The notes under the pieces: generated by a model | Seen by the model: only the letters and a program-made list of their open reading frames with translations | Database searches by the model: none | What the model was told of the DNA's origin: nothing | Assembly (NCBI GenBank): GCA_964432595.1 | Contig: CAYSOF010000004.1 | Coordinates: 186,001-250,000, forward strand | Reading direction: 5' to 3' | Length of the DNA: 64,000 nt | Source of the DNA: DASYLJ01 sp964432595 | GTDB lineage: Bacteria; Desulfobacterota; Binatia; DP-6 | Shown: piece after piece, positions 39,493 to 48,176 of the stretch | How the letters are laid out: every line of letters starts with the position of its first letter | Numbering within the stretch: position 1 is the first letter of the stretch | Position numbers and translations under genes: made by a program

Positions 39493-40817
39493 CGGCGCGG
39501 TGGACGATCGCGTGCGCCGTCGTGGCGCTGGCCGGCCTGCTGGCGCGCGCGGCGCATGCGGACGACCCGCCGGTCGCCGGCTCCGCGGTCGCCCGCATCG
39601 TGATCGACGGCACCATCAACCCGGCGGTCGGCGAGTACGTGCACGAGTCGATCGCACGGGCGGAGCGCGAGGGCGCCGCCGCGCTGCTGATCGAGCTCGA
39701 CACGCCGGGCGGGCTGCTGCACACGACGCGCACGATCGTGAAGGACATCCTGGCGGCGCCCGTGCCGGTGATCGTCTACGTCGCGCCGAGCGGCGCCGGC
39801 GCCGGCTCGGCCGGCACGTTCATCACGCTCGCCGCGCACGTGGCCGCGATGGCGCCGGGCACCAGCATCGGCGCCGCACATCCGGTCGGCGGCCAGGGCC
39901 AGGAGATCGACGGCCCGATGGGCGACAAGATCGAGAACTTCACGACGTCGTTCAGCGAGGCCATCGCGAAGCAGCGCGGGCGCAACGTCGAGTGGGCGGC
40001 GAAGGCGGTGCGCGAGAGCGTGTCGGTCACCGCGGACGAGGCCGCCAAGCTGAAGGTCGTCGACGTCGTGGCAAAGGACGTCGACGCGCTCGTCGCCATG
40101 GTGAAGGACCGCACGGCGGAGGTCGCGGGCGTCAAACGTCCGCTCGACCTGGGCCGCACGATCGACGCCGACGGGCGCGTCCGCATCCAGGACTACGACA
40201 TGCGGCTCGCGCAACGCGTACTCGACGTGCTCGCCGACCCGAACATCGCCTACCTCCTGATGATGGCCGGGCTCCTCGGCCTCTACATCGAGCTGACGCA
40301 TCCAGGCTTCGGGTTGCCCGGCGTCGTCGGCGGCATCTGCCTGCTGCTCGCCCTGACGGCGCTGCACGTGCTGCCAGTCAACTACGGGGGACTGGCGTTG
40401 ATCCTGCTCGGCGCGGGGATGCTCATCGCGGAAGCCTTCCTGCCGACGTTCGGGGTGCTCGGCGTCGGAGGCCTCGTCGCGTTCCTGATGGGCTCGCTGT
40501 TCCTCTTCGACCGCGACGCCACGGGCATCGCCGTCTCGCGCAGCCTGGTCGCGACGGCCGGCGGCGGCGTTGCGCTGGTGATGCTCGTCATCGCGACGTT
40601 GGTGGTCCGCTCGCAGCGCGCCCGCGTGCACGGCGGCTCGGAGGGGATGATCGGCGAGGTCGGCGTCGTGCGCAGCGCACTGGCGCCGTCCGGCACCGTC
40701 GTCGTGCGCGGGGAGCACTGGAACGCCGTCAGCGAGGCCCCGGTGCCGTCGGGATCGTCCGTCGAAGTCGTGGCGGTAGACGGGCTGACGTTGCGGGTAC
40801 GGCCGGCCCGCACGTGA
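39489..40817 (+). CDS. NfeD-family membrane serine protease
   Basis: A 442-residue protein: signal peptide (ending AHA), a ClpP-like protease domain, a four-helix membrane part and a C-terminal OB fold. The catalytic Ser is in PSGAGAGSAGTF near residue 105, and the Lys is in the following SxxxK-type helix. The membrane segments lie near 255-365. Members cleave stomatin-like partners, and the slipin gene follows 19 bases on. GTG 39489 overlaps the glycosylase stop (GTGA). Confidence 0.9.
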   Translation: MTARWTIACAVVALAGLLARAAHADDPPVAGSAVARIVIDGTINPAVGEYVHESIARAEREGAAALLIELDTPGGLLHTTRTIVKDILAAPVPVIVYVAPSGAGAGSAGTFITLAAHVAAMAPGTSIGAAHPVGGQGQEIDGPMGDKIENFTTSFSEAIAKQRGRNVEWAAKAVRESVSVTADEAAKLKVVDVVAKDVDALVAMVKDRTAEVAGVKRPLDLGRTIDADGRVRIQDYDMRLAQRVLDVLADPNIAYLLMMAGLLGLYIELTHPGFGLPGVVGGICLLLALTALHVLPVNYGGLALILLGAGMLIAEAFLPTFGVLGVGGLVAFLMGSLFLFDRDATGIAVSRSLVATAGGGVALVMLVIATLVVRSQRARVHGGSEGMIGEVGVVRSALAPSGTVVVRGEHWNAVSEAPVPSGSSVEVVAVDGLTLRVRPART

Positions 40818-40836
40818 GCGCCGTAAAGGAGATCGC

Positions 40837-41601
40837 ATGCCTGCAACGATGATCGTGGTCCTTCTGCTGGTGGCGCTGCTCGTCAGCGGCGCGAAGATCG
40901 TGCCGGAGTACGAGCGCCTCGTGGTCCTGCGCCTCGGCCGTCTCGTCGGCACGCGGGGACCGGGCATCACCTACGTGATCCCGGGCATCGAGCGCGCCCA
41001 GCGCGTCGACCTGCGCACGATCACGATGGACGTCCCGTCGCAGGACGTCATCACGAAGGACAACATCTCGGTGAAGGTGAACGCGGTGCTCTACTTCCGC
41101 GTCGTCGAGCCGAGCCGGTCGGTCGTCGAAGTCGAGAACTACCTCTTCGCGACGTCGCAGAACGCGCAGACCACGTTGCGCAGCGTCTGCGGCGAAGTCG
41201 AAATGGACGAGCTTCTCGGCGACCGCGAGAAGATCAACGCGCAGATCCAGGCGATCATCGACGAGCACACCGGCCCGTGGGGCGTGAAGGTCGTGCAGGT
41301 GGCGATCAAGCACATCGACCTGCCCGAGGAGATGCGTCGCGCGATGGCGAAGCAGGCCGAGGCCGAGCGCGAGCGCCGCGCCAAGATCATCGCGGCCGAG
41401 GGTGAGTACCAGGCGGCGCAGAAGCTCGCCGACGCGTCGGCGATCATGGCGCGCGAACCCATCGCGCTGCAGCTCCGCTACCTGCAGACGCTCTCGGAGA
41501 TCGCGACGGAGAACAACTCGACCACGATCTTTCCGGTGCCGATCGACCTGCTGCGCCCGCTGCTCGACGCCGCGCGCCCCCGCAACGACGGGAGCGCATG
41601 A
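40837..41601 (+). CDS. Slipin (stomatin/prohibitin family) membrane protein
   Basis: A 254-residue single-span protein with a hydrophobic N-terminus (IVVLLLVALLVSGA) and an SPFH domain (VPEYERLVVLRLGR, GPGITYVIPGIE, VDLRTITMDVPSQDVITKDN). A charged coiled coil follows near residues 165-205. It forms oligomers in membrane microdomains and pairs with the NfeD protease upstream, a well-known operon. An AAGGAG site precedes ATG 40837. The ending ATGA overlaps queA. Confidence 0.92.
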   Translation: MPATMIVVLLLVALLVSGAKIVPEYERLVVLRLGRLVGTRGPGITYVIPGIERAQRVDLRTITMDVPSQDVITKDNISVKVNAVLYFRVVEPSRSVVEVENYLFATSQNAQTTLRSVCGEVEMDELLGDREKINAQIQAIIDEHTGPWGVKVVQVAIKHIDLPEEMRRAMAKQAEAERERRAKIIAAEGEYQAAQKLADASAIMAREPIALQLRYLQTLSEIATENNSTTIFPVPIDLLRPLLDAARPRNDGSA

Positions 41602-42611
41602 GGATCGAGGACCTCGACTACGCGCTGCCGCCCGAGCTGATCGCCCAGGAACCCGCCCCGGAGCGCGCGGCCGCGCGCCTGCTCGTGCTCGGCGTCGACG
41701 CGATCGCGCACCGGACCGTGGCCGACCTGCCGTCGCTCCTGCGGCCGCGCGATCTCCTCGTCATGAACGACGCGCGCGTGATCCCCGCGCGCGTCTACGG
41801 GCGGCGGCCCTCCGGCGGACGGCTCGAGCTGCTGCTGCTCGAGGACGCCGGCAATGGCGAATGGGAGACGATCGTCCGCGGGGCGCCGCGCGTCGGCGAG
41901 GCCGTGCACCTGCCGGACGGCGTCGGCGTGTGGACCGGAAACGTCGGTGACGGCCGCTGGCGGGTGCGGCTCGACGTCGGCGGCGACGTCCTGGCCTGGC
42001 TCGATCGCGTCGGAGAGGTGCCGCTGCCGCCGTACATCGAGCGCCCCGGCGGTCCGTCGGCGATGGACCGCGAGCGCTATCAGACCACGTTCGCGCGCGT
42101 GCCGGGCGCAGTCGCCGCGCCGACGGCCGGCCTGCACTTCACGCCCGCGCTGCTGGCGGCGCTCGACGCCGCCGGCATCGCGCACGCGACCATCACGCTG
42201 CACGTCGGTCCCGGCACCTTCATGCCCATTCGCGGCGGCGATCTCGCCGGCTATGCGATGGCGCCCGAGCGCTACGTGGTGCCGGACGCCACGGCGGCAC
42301 GGATCGCCGCCACGCGCGCCGCCGGCGGCCGCGTCGTCGCCGTGGGAACCACCACGGTGCGCACGCTCGAATCGGCCGCGGCCGACGGGACGCTGCGTGC
42401 CGGCGCCGGCGCGGCGTCGCTCTTCATCCGCCCCGGACATCGCTTCCAGGCGGTCGACGCGTTGCTGACGAACTTCCATCTGCCGCGGACCCCGCTGCTC
42501 GCGTTGGTCGCGGCGCTGACCGGCTGGGACCGCCTCCGTGCCGCGTACGAGGTGGCCGTCCGCGAGCGCTACCGGTTCTACAGCTACGGCGACGCGATGC
42601 TGATCGCATGA
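41598..42611 (+). CDS. queA: tRNA preQ1(34) S-adenosylmethionine ribosyltransferase-isomerase
   Basis: QueA moves the ribosyl part of SAM onto preQ1 in tRNA to give epoxyqueuosine. The 337 residues start with DLDYALPPELIAQEPAPER and contain LLVMNDARVIPARVYGRR, PPYIERP, GAVAAPTAGLHFT, TLHVGPGTFMPI and the C-terminal TNFHLPRTPLLALV, all typical. It is coupled by ATGA overlaps to slipin and tgt. With tgt it covers two late steps of queuosine synthesis; queG or queH and the preQ0 genes are not in view. Confidence 0.95.
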   Translation: MRIEDLDYALPPELIAQEPAPERAAARLLVLGVDAIAHRTVADLPSLLRPRDLLVMNDARVIPARVYGRRPSGGRLELLLLEDAGNGEWETIVRGAPRVGEAVHLPDGVGVWTGNVGDGRWRVRLDVGGDVLAWLDRVGEVPLPPYIERPGGPSAMDRERYQTTFARVPGAVAAPTAGLHFTPALLAALDAAGIAHATITLHVGPGTFMPIRGGDLAGYAMAPERYVVPDATAARIAATRAAGGRVVAVGTTTVRTLESAAADGTLRAGAGAASLFIRPGHRFQAVDALLTNFHLPRTPLLALVAALTGWDRLRAAYEVAVRERYRFYSYGDAMLIA

Positions 42612-43711
42612 CCCCACGCTTCGAGCTCCTTCGCACCGCGCCCGGTGGCGCCAGGCGCGGCCGCCTCTCGACGGCCCACGGCGTCGTCGAGACGCCCGCC
42701 TTCATGCCGGTGGCGACGCATGGCTCCGTGAAGGGGCTGACGCCGCAGCAGGTCCGCGACGCGGGCGCGTCGATCGTGCTGTCGAACGCCTACCACCTCG
42801 CGCAGCGTCCCGGGGTCGACGTCGTACGCGACCTGGGCGGCCTGCACGCGATGATGGGCTGGGACGGCCCCATCCTCACCGACAGCGGCGGCTTCCAGGT
42901 GATGAGCCTGTCGGCCCTGGTGCGTCTCGACGACGATGGCGTCGCCTACCGTTCGCACGTCGACGGACGGGCAGGGCGGCTCCGCCCCGAGGACTGTATC
43001 GCCGTCCAGGAGGCGCTCGGCGTCGACGTCGCCATGTCGCTCGACGAATGCGTGCCCGCCGGTGCGCCGGCCGAGCGCGTCGCCGCCGCCGTCACGCGGA
43101 CCACGGCCTGGGCCGCACGGGGGCTGGCGGCGCGCACGCGCGACGACATGGCGCTCTTCGGCATCGTCCAGGGCGCCTTCGACGTCGATCAGCGGGCGAT
43201 CAGCGCCGAGGCGCTGCTCGCCATGCCCTTCGACGGGTACTCCGTCGGCGGCCTCTCGGTCGGGGAGCCGCACGACGAGACCGCGCGCGTGGCGCGCGCG
43301 ACCATCGCGCTGCTGCCGGTCGATCGCCCGCGCTACCTGATGGGCCTCGGGACGCCGCGCGATTTGCTAACCTTCGCGGGCATGGGGTATGACCTCTTCG
43401 ATTGTGTCCTGCCCACCCGGAACGGGCGGAACGGGATGCTCTTCACGCGCGAAGGCAAGCTCATGATCCGCAACGCCCGTCACGCCCGCGACCCGCGGCC
43501 GGTGGAGGAGGAGTGTGCATGTTACACCTGCACGCACTTCAGCCGTGGTGCGCTCCGGCATCTCGTCATGGCGAAGGAGATGCTCGGCGCCCAACTCGCG
43601 TCGCTCCACAACCTGCATTTCTACCTCCGGCTGATGTGCGCCATCCGCGACGACGTCGACCACGGCACGTTCCCCGAACGCGCCACCGCGGCCGCCGGAG
43701 CGTGGGCGTAG
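42608..43711 (+). CDS. tgt: tRNA-guanine transglycosylase
   Basis: Tgt exchanges guanine-34 for preQ1 in tRNAs with GUN anticodons. Seen are the TDSGGFQ base-recognition Asp, the nucleophile Asp in YDLFDCVLPTR, GLSVGEP, and the zinc site CACYTCTHFSRG with a distal His in LHNLHF. At 367 residues it is full length. It overlaps queA by ATGA and is followed two bases on by yajC, the common queA-tgt-yajC-secD-secF order. Confidence 0.96.
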   Translation: MTPRFELLRTAPGGARRGRLSTAHGVVETPAFMPVATHGSVKGLTPQQVRDAGASIVLSNAYHLAQRPGVDVVRDLGGLHAMMGWDGPILTDSGGFQVMSLSALVRLDDDGVAYRSHVDGRAGRLRPEDCIAVQEALGVDVAMSLDECVPAGAPAERVAAAVTRTTAWAARGLAARTRDDMALFGIVQGAFDVDQRAISAEALLAMPFDGYSVGGLSVGEPHDETARVARATIALLPVDRPRYLMGLGTPRDLLTFAGMGYDLFDCVLPTRNGRNGMLFTREGKLMIRNARHARDPRPVEEECACYTCTHFSRGALRHLVMAKEMLGAQLASLHNLHFYLRLMCAIRDDVDHGTFPERATAAAGAWA

Positions 43712-43712
43712 C

Positions 43713-44057
43713 ATGCTGAGCACGGCCTGGGCGCAGACCGGCGACCCCGCGGCGGGGCCGCCGGCGATCTACAACGTCGGCTTCATCCTCCTGATGATCG
43801 CCATCTTCTACTTCGTCCTGCTGCGGCCGGAGCAGAAGCGCCGGAAAGAGCAGCAGACGCTGATCGACAGCGTCAAGCGCAACGACCTCGTGGTCCTCAC
43901 GTGCGGCCTCCATGGCCGGATCATCACCCTTGGCGAGAAGACCATCACCGTCGAGATCGCACCGAAGGTGCAGGTGCAGTTCGACCGCTCCGCCATCCAG
44001 ACGGTCGCGACGGCGCCGGGCGCCGAGGCGCGCGAAGAAAAACGGGAGAAGTCCTGA
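43713..44057 (+). CDS. yajC: Preprotein translocase subunit YajC
   Basis: A small single-span partner of SecDF. The 114 residues carry a hydrophobic helix (GFILLMIAIFYFVLLRP) directly followed by the charged QKRRKEQQ, then a conserved beta domain (VVLTCGLHGRIITLGEKTITVEIA). The Lys/Glu tail is normal. The TGA shares its last base with the secD ATG. Confidence 0.94.
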   Translation: MLSTAWAQTGDPAAGPPAIYNVGFILLMIAIFYFVLLRPEQKRRKEQQTLIDSVKRNDLVVLTCGLHGRIITLGEKTITVEIAPKVQVQFDRSAIQTVATAPGAEAREEKREKS

Positions 44058-45616
44058 TGAGCTCGCTCGGAGGGCGCATACTGCTCTTCACCGGCCTGCT
44101 GGTGGCGTCGCTGATCGTGATCGTGCCGACGTTCGCCGCGGTGCCGTCCTGGTGGCCCTGGAAGCAGCCGGTCCGGCTGGGACTCGATCTCCAGGGCGGT
44201 ACCCATCTGCTCTACCAGGTCGAGATCGACCAGGCGCTCGACAGCACCGTCGAGCGCATCAGCCGCGACGTCGAGCGCGAGTTGCGCGAGGCCAATGTCG
44301 GCGCGTTCACCGTCGACCGCTCCGGGCGCACACTCCAGATCCGGCTCTCGAATCGGGACAAGCGCTCCGAGGTCCGCCGCCTGCTCGAAGAGCGCTTCAC
44401 GAACCTCACCATCACCGACTCGGCCGGTACCGACGCGCCCGATCTGACGCTGGAGCTTCGTCCCGCCGAAGTGCTCCGCATTCGCGACGGCGCCGTCGAT
44501 CAGGCGCTCGACATCATGCGTAACCGCATCGACCAATTCGGGGTCGCCGAACCGACGCTGCAGGCGCAGGGTGACGACCAGATCGTCGTGCAGCTCCCGG
44601 GCATCCAGGACCCGCAGCGCGCCAAAGACCTGATCGGCCGCACGGCGTTGCTCGAGTTCAAGCTGCTCGCGGAGGGACCGCAGGCAGGCACGATCCAGAG
44701 CCCGGGTCCCGGCGTGCAGGTGCTGCCGGGGCAGGGTGATGGGGGCGGCCGCACGCAGTATCTCGTCGAGAAGCGGCCGATCATGACCGGCGAGGTGATC
44801 ACCGACGCGCGCGTGCAGCCGGGAAGCGCCACGGAAGGCATGGCGGTCGACTTCGTCCTCGACGGTCGCGGCGCCAAGCTCTTCGGCGATGCGACCACGG
44901 CGCACGTGCGCCGGCGCCTGGCGATCGTGCTCGACGGCTTCGTGCAGTCCGCGCCCGAGATTCGCGAACCCATCACCGGGGGGCGCGGCCAGATCACCGG
45001 TCGGTTCGACATCGCGGAGGCGCAGGACCTCGCCAACGTGCTGCGCAACGGAGCCCTGCCGGCTCCCCTCAAGCTGCTCGAGGAACGCACGGTCGGCCCG
45101 TCGCTCGGCAAGGACTCGATCCGACAGGGCAGCATGTCCCTGGTCGTCGGCACCCTCCTGGTGTGGGTGTTCATGGCGGTCTACTACCGCGGCGGGGGGC
45201 TCATCACCGACCTGGCGCTGCTGTTGAACGTCCTGCTGCTGGTCGCCGCCTTCGCGGTGTTCGGCTTCACGCTCACGTTGCCCGGTCTCGCCGGCCTCGT
45301 GTTGACCGTCGGCATGGCCGTCGACGCGAACATCCTGATCCTCGAGCGCATGCGTGAGGAGCTCCGCTTCGGGAAGACCGCACGCGCCGCGATCGAGGCG
45401 GGGTACGACCGCGCCTGGAGCGCAATCCTCGACAGCAACGTCACCCTGTTCCTCTCGGGAGTCATCATGTTCCAGTTCGGCAGTGGTCCGGTGCGCGGCT
45501 TCGCGGTCACCATGTGCGTCGGCATCATCACGACGCTGGTGACCTCCGTCTTCGCAACCCGGGTCGCCTACGATTGGATGGTCAGCCGGCGTCGGCACGC
45601 CACGGTGAGCGTATGA
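44057..45616 (+). CDS. secD: Protein translocase subunit SecD
   Basis: SecD uses the proton gradient to pull translocated proteins into the periplasm. The 519 residues contain the first membrane helix, GLDLQGGTHL near residue 42, a large periplasmic region with the P1 head (IRNRIDQFGVAEP-like segment) and five C-terminal helices including LTVGMAVDANILILERMREE, whose Asp is the proton-linked residue. ATG 44057 overlaps the yajC stop; the ATGA at the end starts secF. Confidence 0.95.
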   Translation: MSSLGGRILLFTGLLVASLIVIVPTFAAVPSWWPWKQPVRLGLDLQGGTHLLYQVEIDQALDSTVERISRDVERELREANVGAFTVDRSGRTLQIRLSNRDKRSEVRRLLEERFTNLTITDSAGTDAPDLTLELRPAEVLRIRDGAVDQALDIMRNRIDQFGVAEPTLQAQGDDQIVVQLPGIQDPQRAKDLIGRTALLEFKLLAEGPQAGTIQSPGPGVQVLPGQGDGGGRTQYLVEKRPIMTGEVITDARVQPGSATEGMAVDFVLDGRGAKLFGDATTAHVRRRLAIVLDGFVQSAPEIREPITGGRGQITGRFDIAEAQDLANVLRNGALPAPLKLLEERTVGPSLGKDSIRQGSMSLVVGTLLVWVFMAVYYRGGGLITDLALLLNVLLLVAAFAVFGFTLTLPGLAGLVLTVGMAVDANILILERMREELRFGKTARAAIEAGYDRAWSAILDSNVTLFLSGVIMFQFGSGPVRGFAVTMCVGIITTLVTSVFATRVAYDWMVSRRRHATVSV

Positions 45617-46599
45617 GCACGCGTCGCGACAGCGCCACGCCCACAGGCGCAGCCCGCACCCCCGCGCCCCCCGCGAACCCGCCGAAGTTCTTCGAGCTGA
45701 TCCCTCCGAACCCGGGGATCGACTTCGTCGGCCGCGCCCCGATGATGGCGCTCATCTCGTGCGTGCTGATCCTCATCGGCCTCGGCTCGATGGCGCTCCG
45801 CGGTGGTCTCAACTACGGCATCGACTTCACCGGCGGCACCATGCTCGAGGTGCGCTTCCCGCAGGACACCTCCATCACGGACGTCCGCGATGCGCTCGGC
45901 GGCCCGGAGCTGCGGTCGGTCAGCGTGCAGGACGTCGGCGGCGCCGGCCGCGAGTTCCAGATTCGCGCCCAGCAGGACGGCGGCGACGAGAGCAGCGCGG
46001 CGGCCGATGCGATCAAGGCAGCCCTGCAGACGCGGTTCGGCGAGGGCTCGTACGACGTGCTCCGCGTGGAGTCGGTCGGACCGAAGGTCGGTCGCGATCT
46101 CTGGCGCAACGCCATCCTGGCCGTGCTCGCCGCGACCGTCATGATGGGCACCTACATCGCGATCCGGTTCGATCTTCCCGTCGGCGTCGGCGCGGCCGCG
46201 AAGCTGTTGCACGACGTGCTGTTCACGCTCGGCGCCCTGTCACTGGCGAACATGGAGTTCGACCTGACGACCGTCGCGGCGCTGCTCACCGTCGTCGGCT
46301 TCTCGGTCAACGACAACGTCATCATCTCGGATCGCATTCGTGACAGCCGGCGCCGGAACCGCAAGGAGAGCCTCGCCACGCTCGTGAACCTCTCGATCAA
46401 CGAGACGCTCTCGCGGACCGTCATCAACAGCGGCACGGTGGTGCTCACCACGACGGCGCTCTTCTTCCTGGGCGGCCCGGTGATCCACAGCTTCGCGTTC
46501 GCGTTGCTGATTGGGTTCCTCATCGGTACGTACTCGTCGATCTTCGTCTCGACGCCCATCGTGCTGGCGCTGGAAGGGCGGCGCGCGAAGCGCTCCTGA
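45613..46599 (+). CDS. secF: Protein translocase subunit SecF
   Basis: The SecD partner, with six helices. Motifs: GLNYGIDFTGGTMLEVRF near residue 68, GPKVGRDLWRNA, and the C-terminal TVVGFSVNDNVIISDRIRD with the conserved Asp, then INETLSRT. The N-terminal 25 residues are Pro/Ala-rich and unusual. At 328 residues it is normal otherwise. It overlaps secD by ATGA; the RecJ-like gene follows after 19 bases. Confidence 0.95.
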   Translation: MSTRRDSATPTGAARTPAPPANPPKFFELIPPNPGIDFVGRAPMMALISCVLILIGLGSMALRGGLNYGIDFTGGTMLEVRFPQDTSITDVRDALGGPELRSVSVQDVGGAGREFQIRAQQDGGDESSAAADAIKAALQTRFGEGSYDVLRVESVGPKVGRDLWRNAILAVLAATVMMGTYIAIRFDLPVGVGAAAKLLHDVLFTLGALSLANMEFDLTTVAALLTVVGFSVNDNVIISDRIRDSRRRNRKESLATLVNLSINETLSRTVINSGTVVLTTTALFFLGGPVIHSFAFALLIGFLIGTYSSIFVSTPIVLALEGRRAKRS

Positions 46600-46618
46600 G
46601 CGCCCGCGTCGGGCACCG

Positions 46619-47836
46619 GTGGCACGAGCGTGGATGCCGCGCTCCGACGCGCCGATTCCCGACGAGCTCACCCGGCTCCCTCCCGGCGGGGAACTGGGCG
46701 CGCTGCTGGCGCGGCTCCTGCGGTCGCGCGGGATCACGTCCACCGCCGCGGCCGATGCGTTCCTCGAGCCGACCCTCGCGCGCGGCCTGCGTCCGCCCTC
46801 GATGATCCCCGGACTCGAGTCGGCGGCGGCCGCCCTGGCCGACGCCATGGACGCCGGGACGGGTGTACGGGTCCTCGCGGACACGAGTGTCGAGGGGCTG
46901 GTGGCCGGCGCGATCCTGAGCGAATGGCTGGGCGATGCGCCAGCGGCACGGGAGCACACCATCACCGTCGGACGCGCCGAGATGGACGTCGGGGGGACGC
47001 GGCTCGACGGGGCCCGGATCGGGCTCGACGTGGCGGGCGTCGCCTTCTACCTGCTGATCGCGCTGCGGATCGCGCGGCGCCGGCGCGGACGGTCCGAGTC
47101 GCCGGATCCCCGCGCGGCGCTCGACCTGGTGGCGCTGGCCACGCTCGCCGCGGGCACCACGCTCCGCGACGAGACGCGCGTGCTCGTCGCGCTCGGACTG
47201 CGCCGCATGCAGCATCGACAACGCCCCGGCCTCGCGGCGCTCGCGGACAGCGCGTCCATCGCGCGGTTCACTGCGCGCGCCATGCTGACGCGCGTCGTGC
47301 CGCGTCTCGCCGCCGCGGTCGCGCTCGGCGAGGCTCCGCTCGTGCGCGCTCTGCTCACGGCGTCCACGGCGGACGTCGCGATGTCGCATGCGGCAGCCAT
47401 CGAGCTCGTTGCCGCGCGCTGGCAGCCGCACGCAGCGGAGGTGGATCCGATCGCTCCGCTGCTGGTCGACGCCGAGTGGTCCCTCGCCGGCGTGACGCCG
47501 CGGCTCGCGCTCGCGATCGACCGACTCGAGCCGTGCGGTCCGGGCAACCCGGAGCCGGTGCTGGTCGCGCGCGGCGCACGGCTCGACGGTGCGAAGCTGG
47601 CCGGCGATCCGACCCGACCGTACTGGCGGATGCGATTCCGGCAGGACTCGCACACCGTACGCGCAGTCGCACAGCGTCTGCCAGGCGTCGAGATCGTGGT
47701 CGAACGGCTGTACGACGTCGCCTACAGCCCGCGTATGGCGCAGGTTCGAGGCAGCGGAGCGATCGAGATCGCAGTCCACGACCTGCACGAGCATACCCCG
47801 CTTGCAACGGGCCAAGCCAACGAAACTACTGAATAA
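46619..47836 (+). CDS. RecJ-like protein lacking catalytic DHH motifs
   Basis: A 405-residue RecJ homologue in the place where related genomes carry recJ after secF. Recognisable RecJ landmarks: LARLLRSRGI...ADAFLEPTL near residues 30-53, GLDVAGVAFYLLIALRIA, ALDLVALATLAAGTTLRDETRVLVALGLRRM, and the C-terminal LEPCGPGNPEPVLVARG. But the catalytic DYDVDG motif reads ADTSVEG (87-93), the DHH stretch is missing, and the protein is about 150 residues shorter than usual. It is probably not a nuclease. GTG 46619 gives the family-like ARAWMPR start. It may be a structural DNA-binding or replication factor. Confidence 0.72.
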   Translation: MARAWMPRSDAPIPDELTRLPPGGELGALLARLLRSRGITSTAAADAFLEPTLARGLRPPSMIPGLESAAAALADAMDAGTGVRVLADTSVEGLVAGAILSEWLGDAPAAREHTITVGRAEMDVGGTRLDGARIGLDVAGVAFYLLIALRIARRRRGRSESPDPRAALDLVALATLAAGTTLRDETRVLVALGLRRMQHRQRPGLAALADSASIARFTARAMLTRVVPRLAAAVALGEAPLVRALLTASTADVAMSHAAAIELVAARWQPHAAEVDPIAPLLVDAEWSLAGVTPRLALAIDRLEPCGPGNPEPVLVARGARLDGAKLAGDPTRPYWRMRFRQDSHTVRAVAQRLPGVEIVVERLYDVAYSPRMAQVRGSGAIEIAVHDLHEHTPLATGQANETTE

Positions 47837-47847
47837 ATCGCACTTTC

Positions 47848-47876
47848 TTGACCGTGTCGCACGACCCTGCTACCAC
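47848..47876 (+). promoter_or_regulatory. Promoter of the small HTH gene
   Basis: TTGACC at 47848-47853, 17 bases, TACCAC at 47871-47876 with TGC just before it. The leader of about 29 bases contains a GGGGGTAGG ribosome-site-like run. Confidence 0.45.
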
Positions 47877-47911
47877 GACGACGACGTTTCGGGGGTAGGA
47901 CTCGGCCGCCC

Positions 47912-48103
47912 ATGTTCGACAAGGACGACATGCTGATGAACAGCAAGGAGGTCGCGCAGATGCTCGACCTCAGCCCCGACACGGTCAACGAGCTGGCCCG
48001 CAAGAGCGTCCTGCCCGCGTTCAAGCGCGGGCGTCAGTGGCGCTTCCGTCGTCGGGACATCGCGTCCTTCAAGCGAGAGCTCCGGGGAACCACCGCGGCA
48101 TGA
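47912..48103 (+). CDS. Small helix-turn-helix (excisionase/MerR-like) protein
   Basis: A 63-residue DNA-binding protein of the HTH_17/excisionase type. The motif reads LMNSKEVAQMLDLSPDTVNELARKSVLPAFKRGRQWRF in pieces: helix 1, turn, recognition helix, then the RGRQWRFRRRDI wing. It has no other domain, and no integrase is nearby, so a phage excisionase role is unlikely. A methyltransferase gene follows on the same strand after about 70 bases. A leadered promoter precedes it. Confidence 0.8.
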   Translation: MFDKDDMLMNSKEVAQMLDLSPDTVNELARKSVLPAFKRGRQWRFRRRDIASFKRELRGTTAA

Positions 48104-48176
48104 GGCCGCTCGCCATCTCCGCCGGGTCGAGCCGCTGAGGGCGCCTGCGGTGGCGCAGAACCAGGCAAGGAGTCCT

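Noticed and set aside
47912..48103. Phage excisionase indicating an integrated element
   Set aside because: No integrase, attachment repeats or compositional change occurs nearby; the tRNA-Gly gene is far away and intact without a flanking duplicate.
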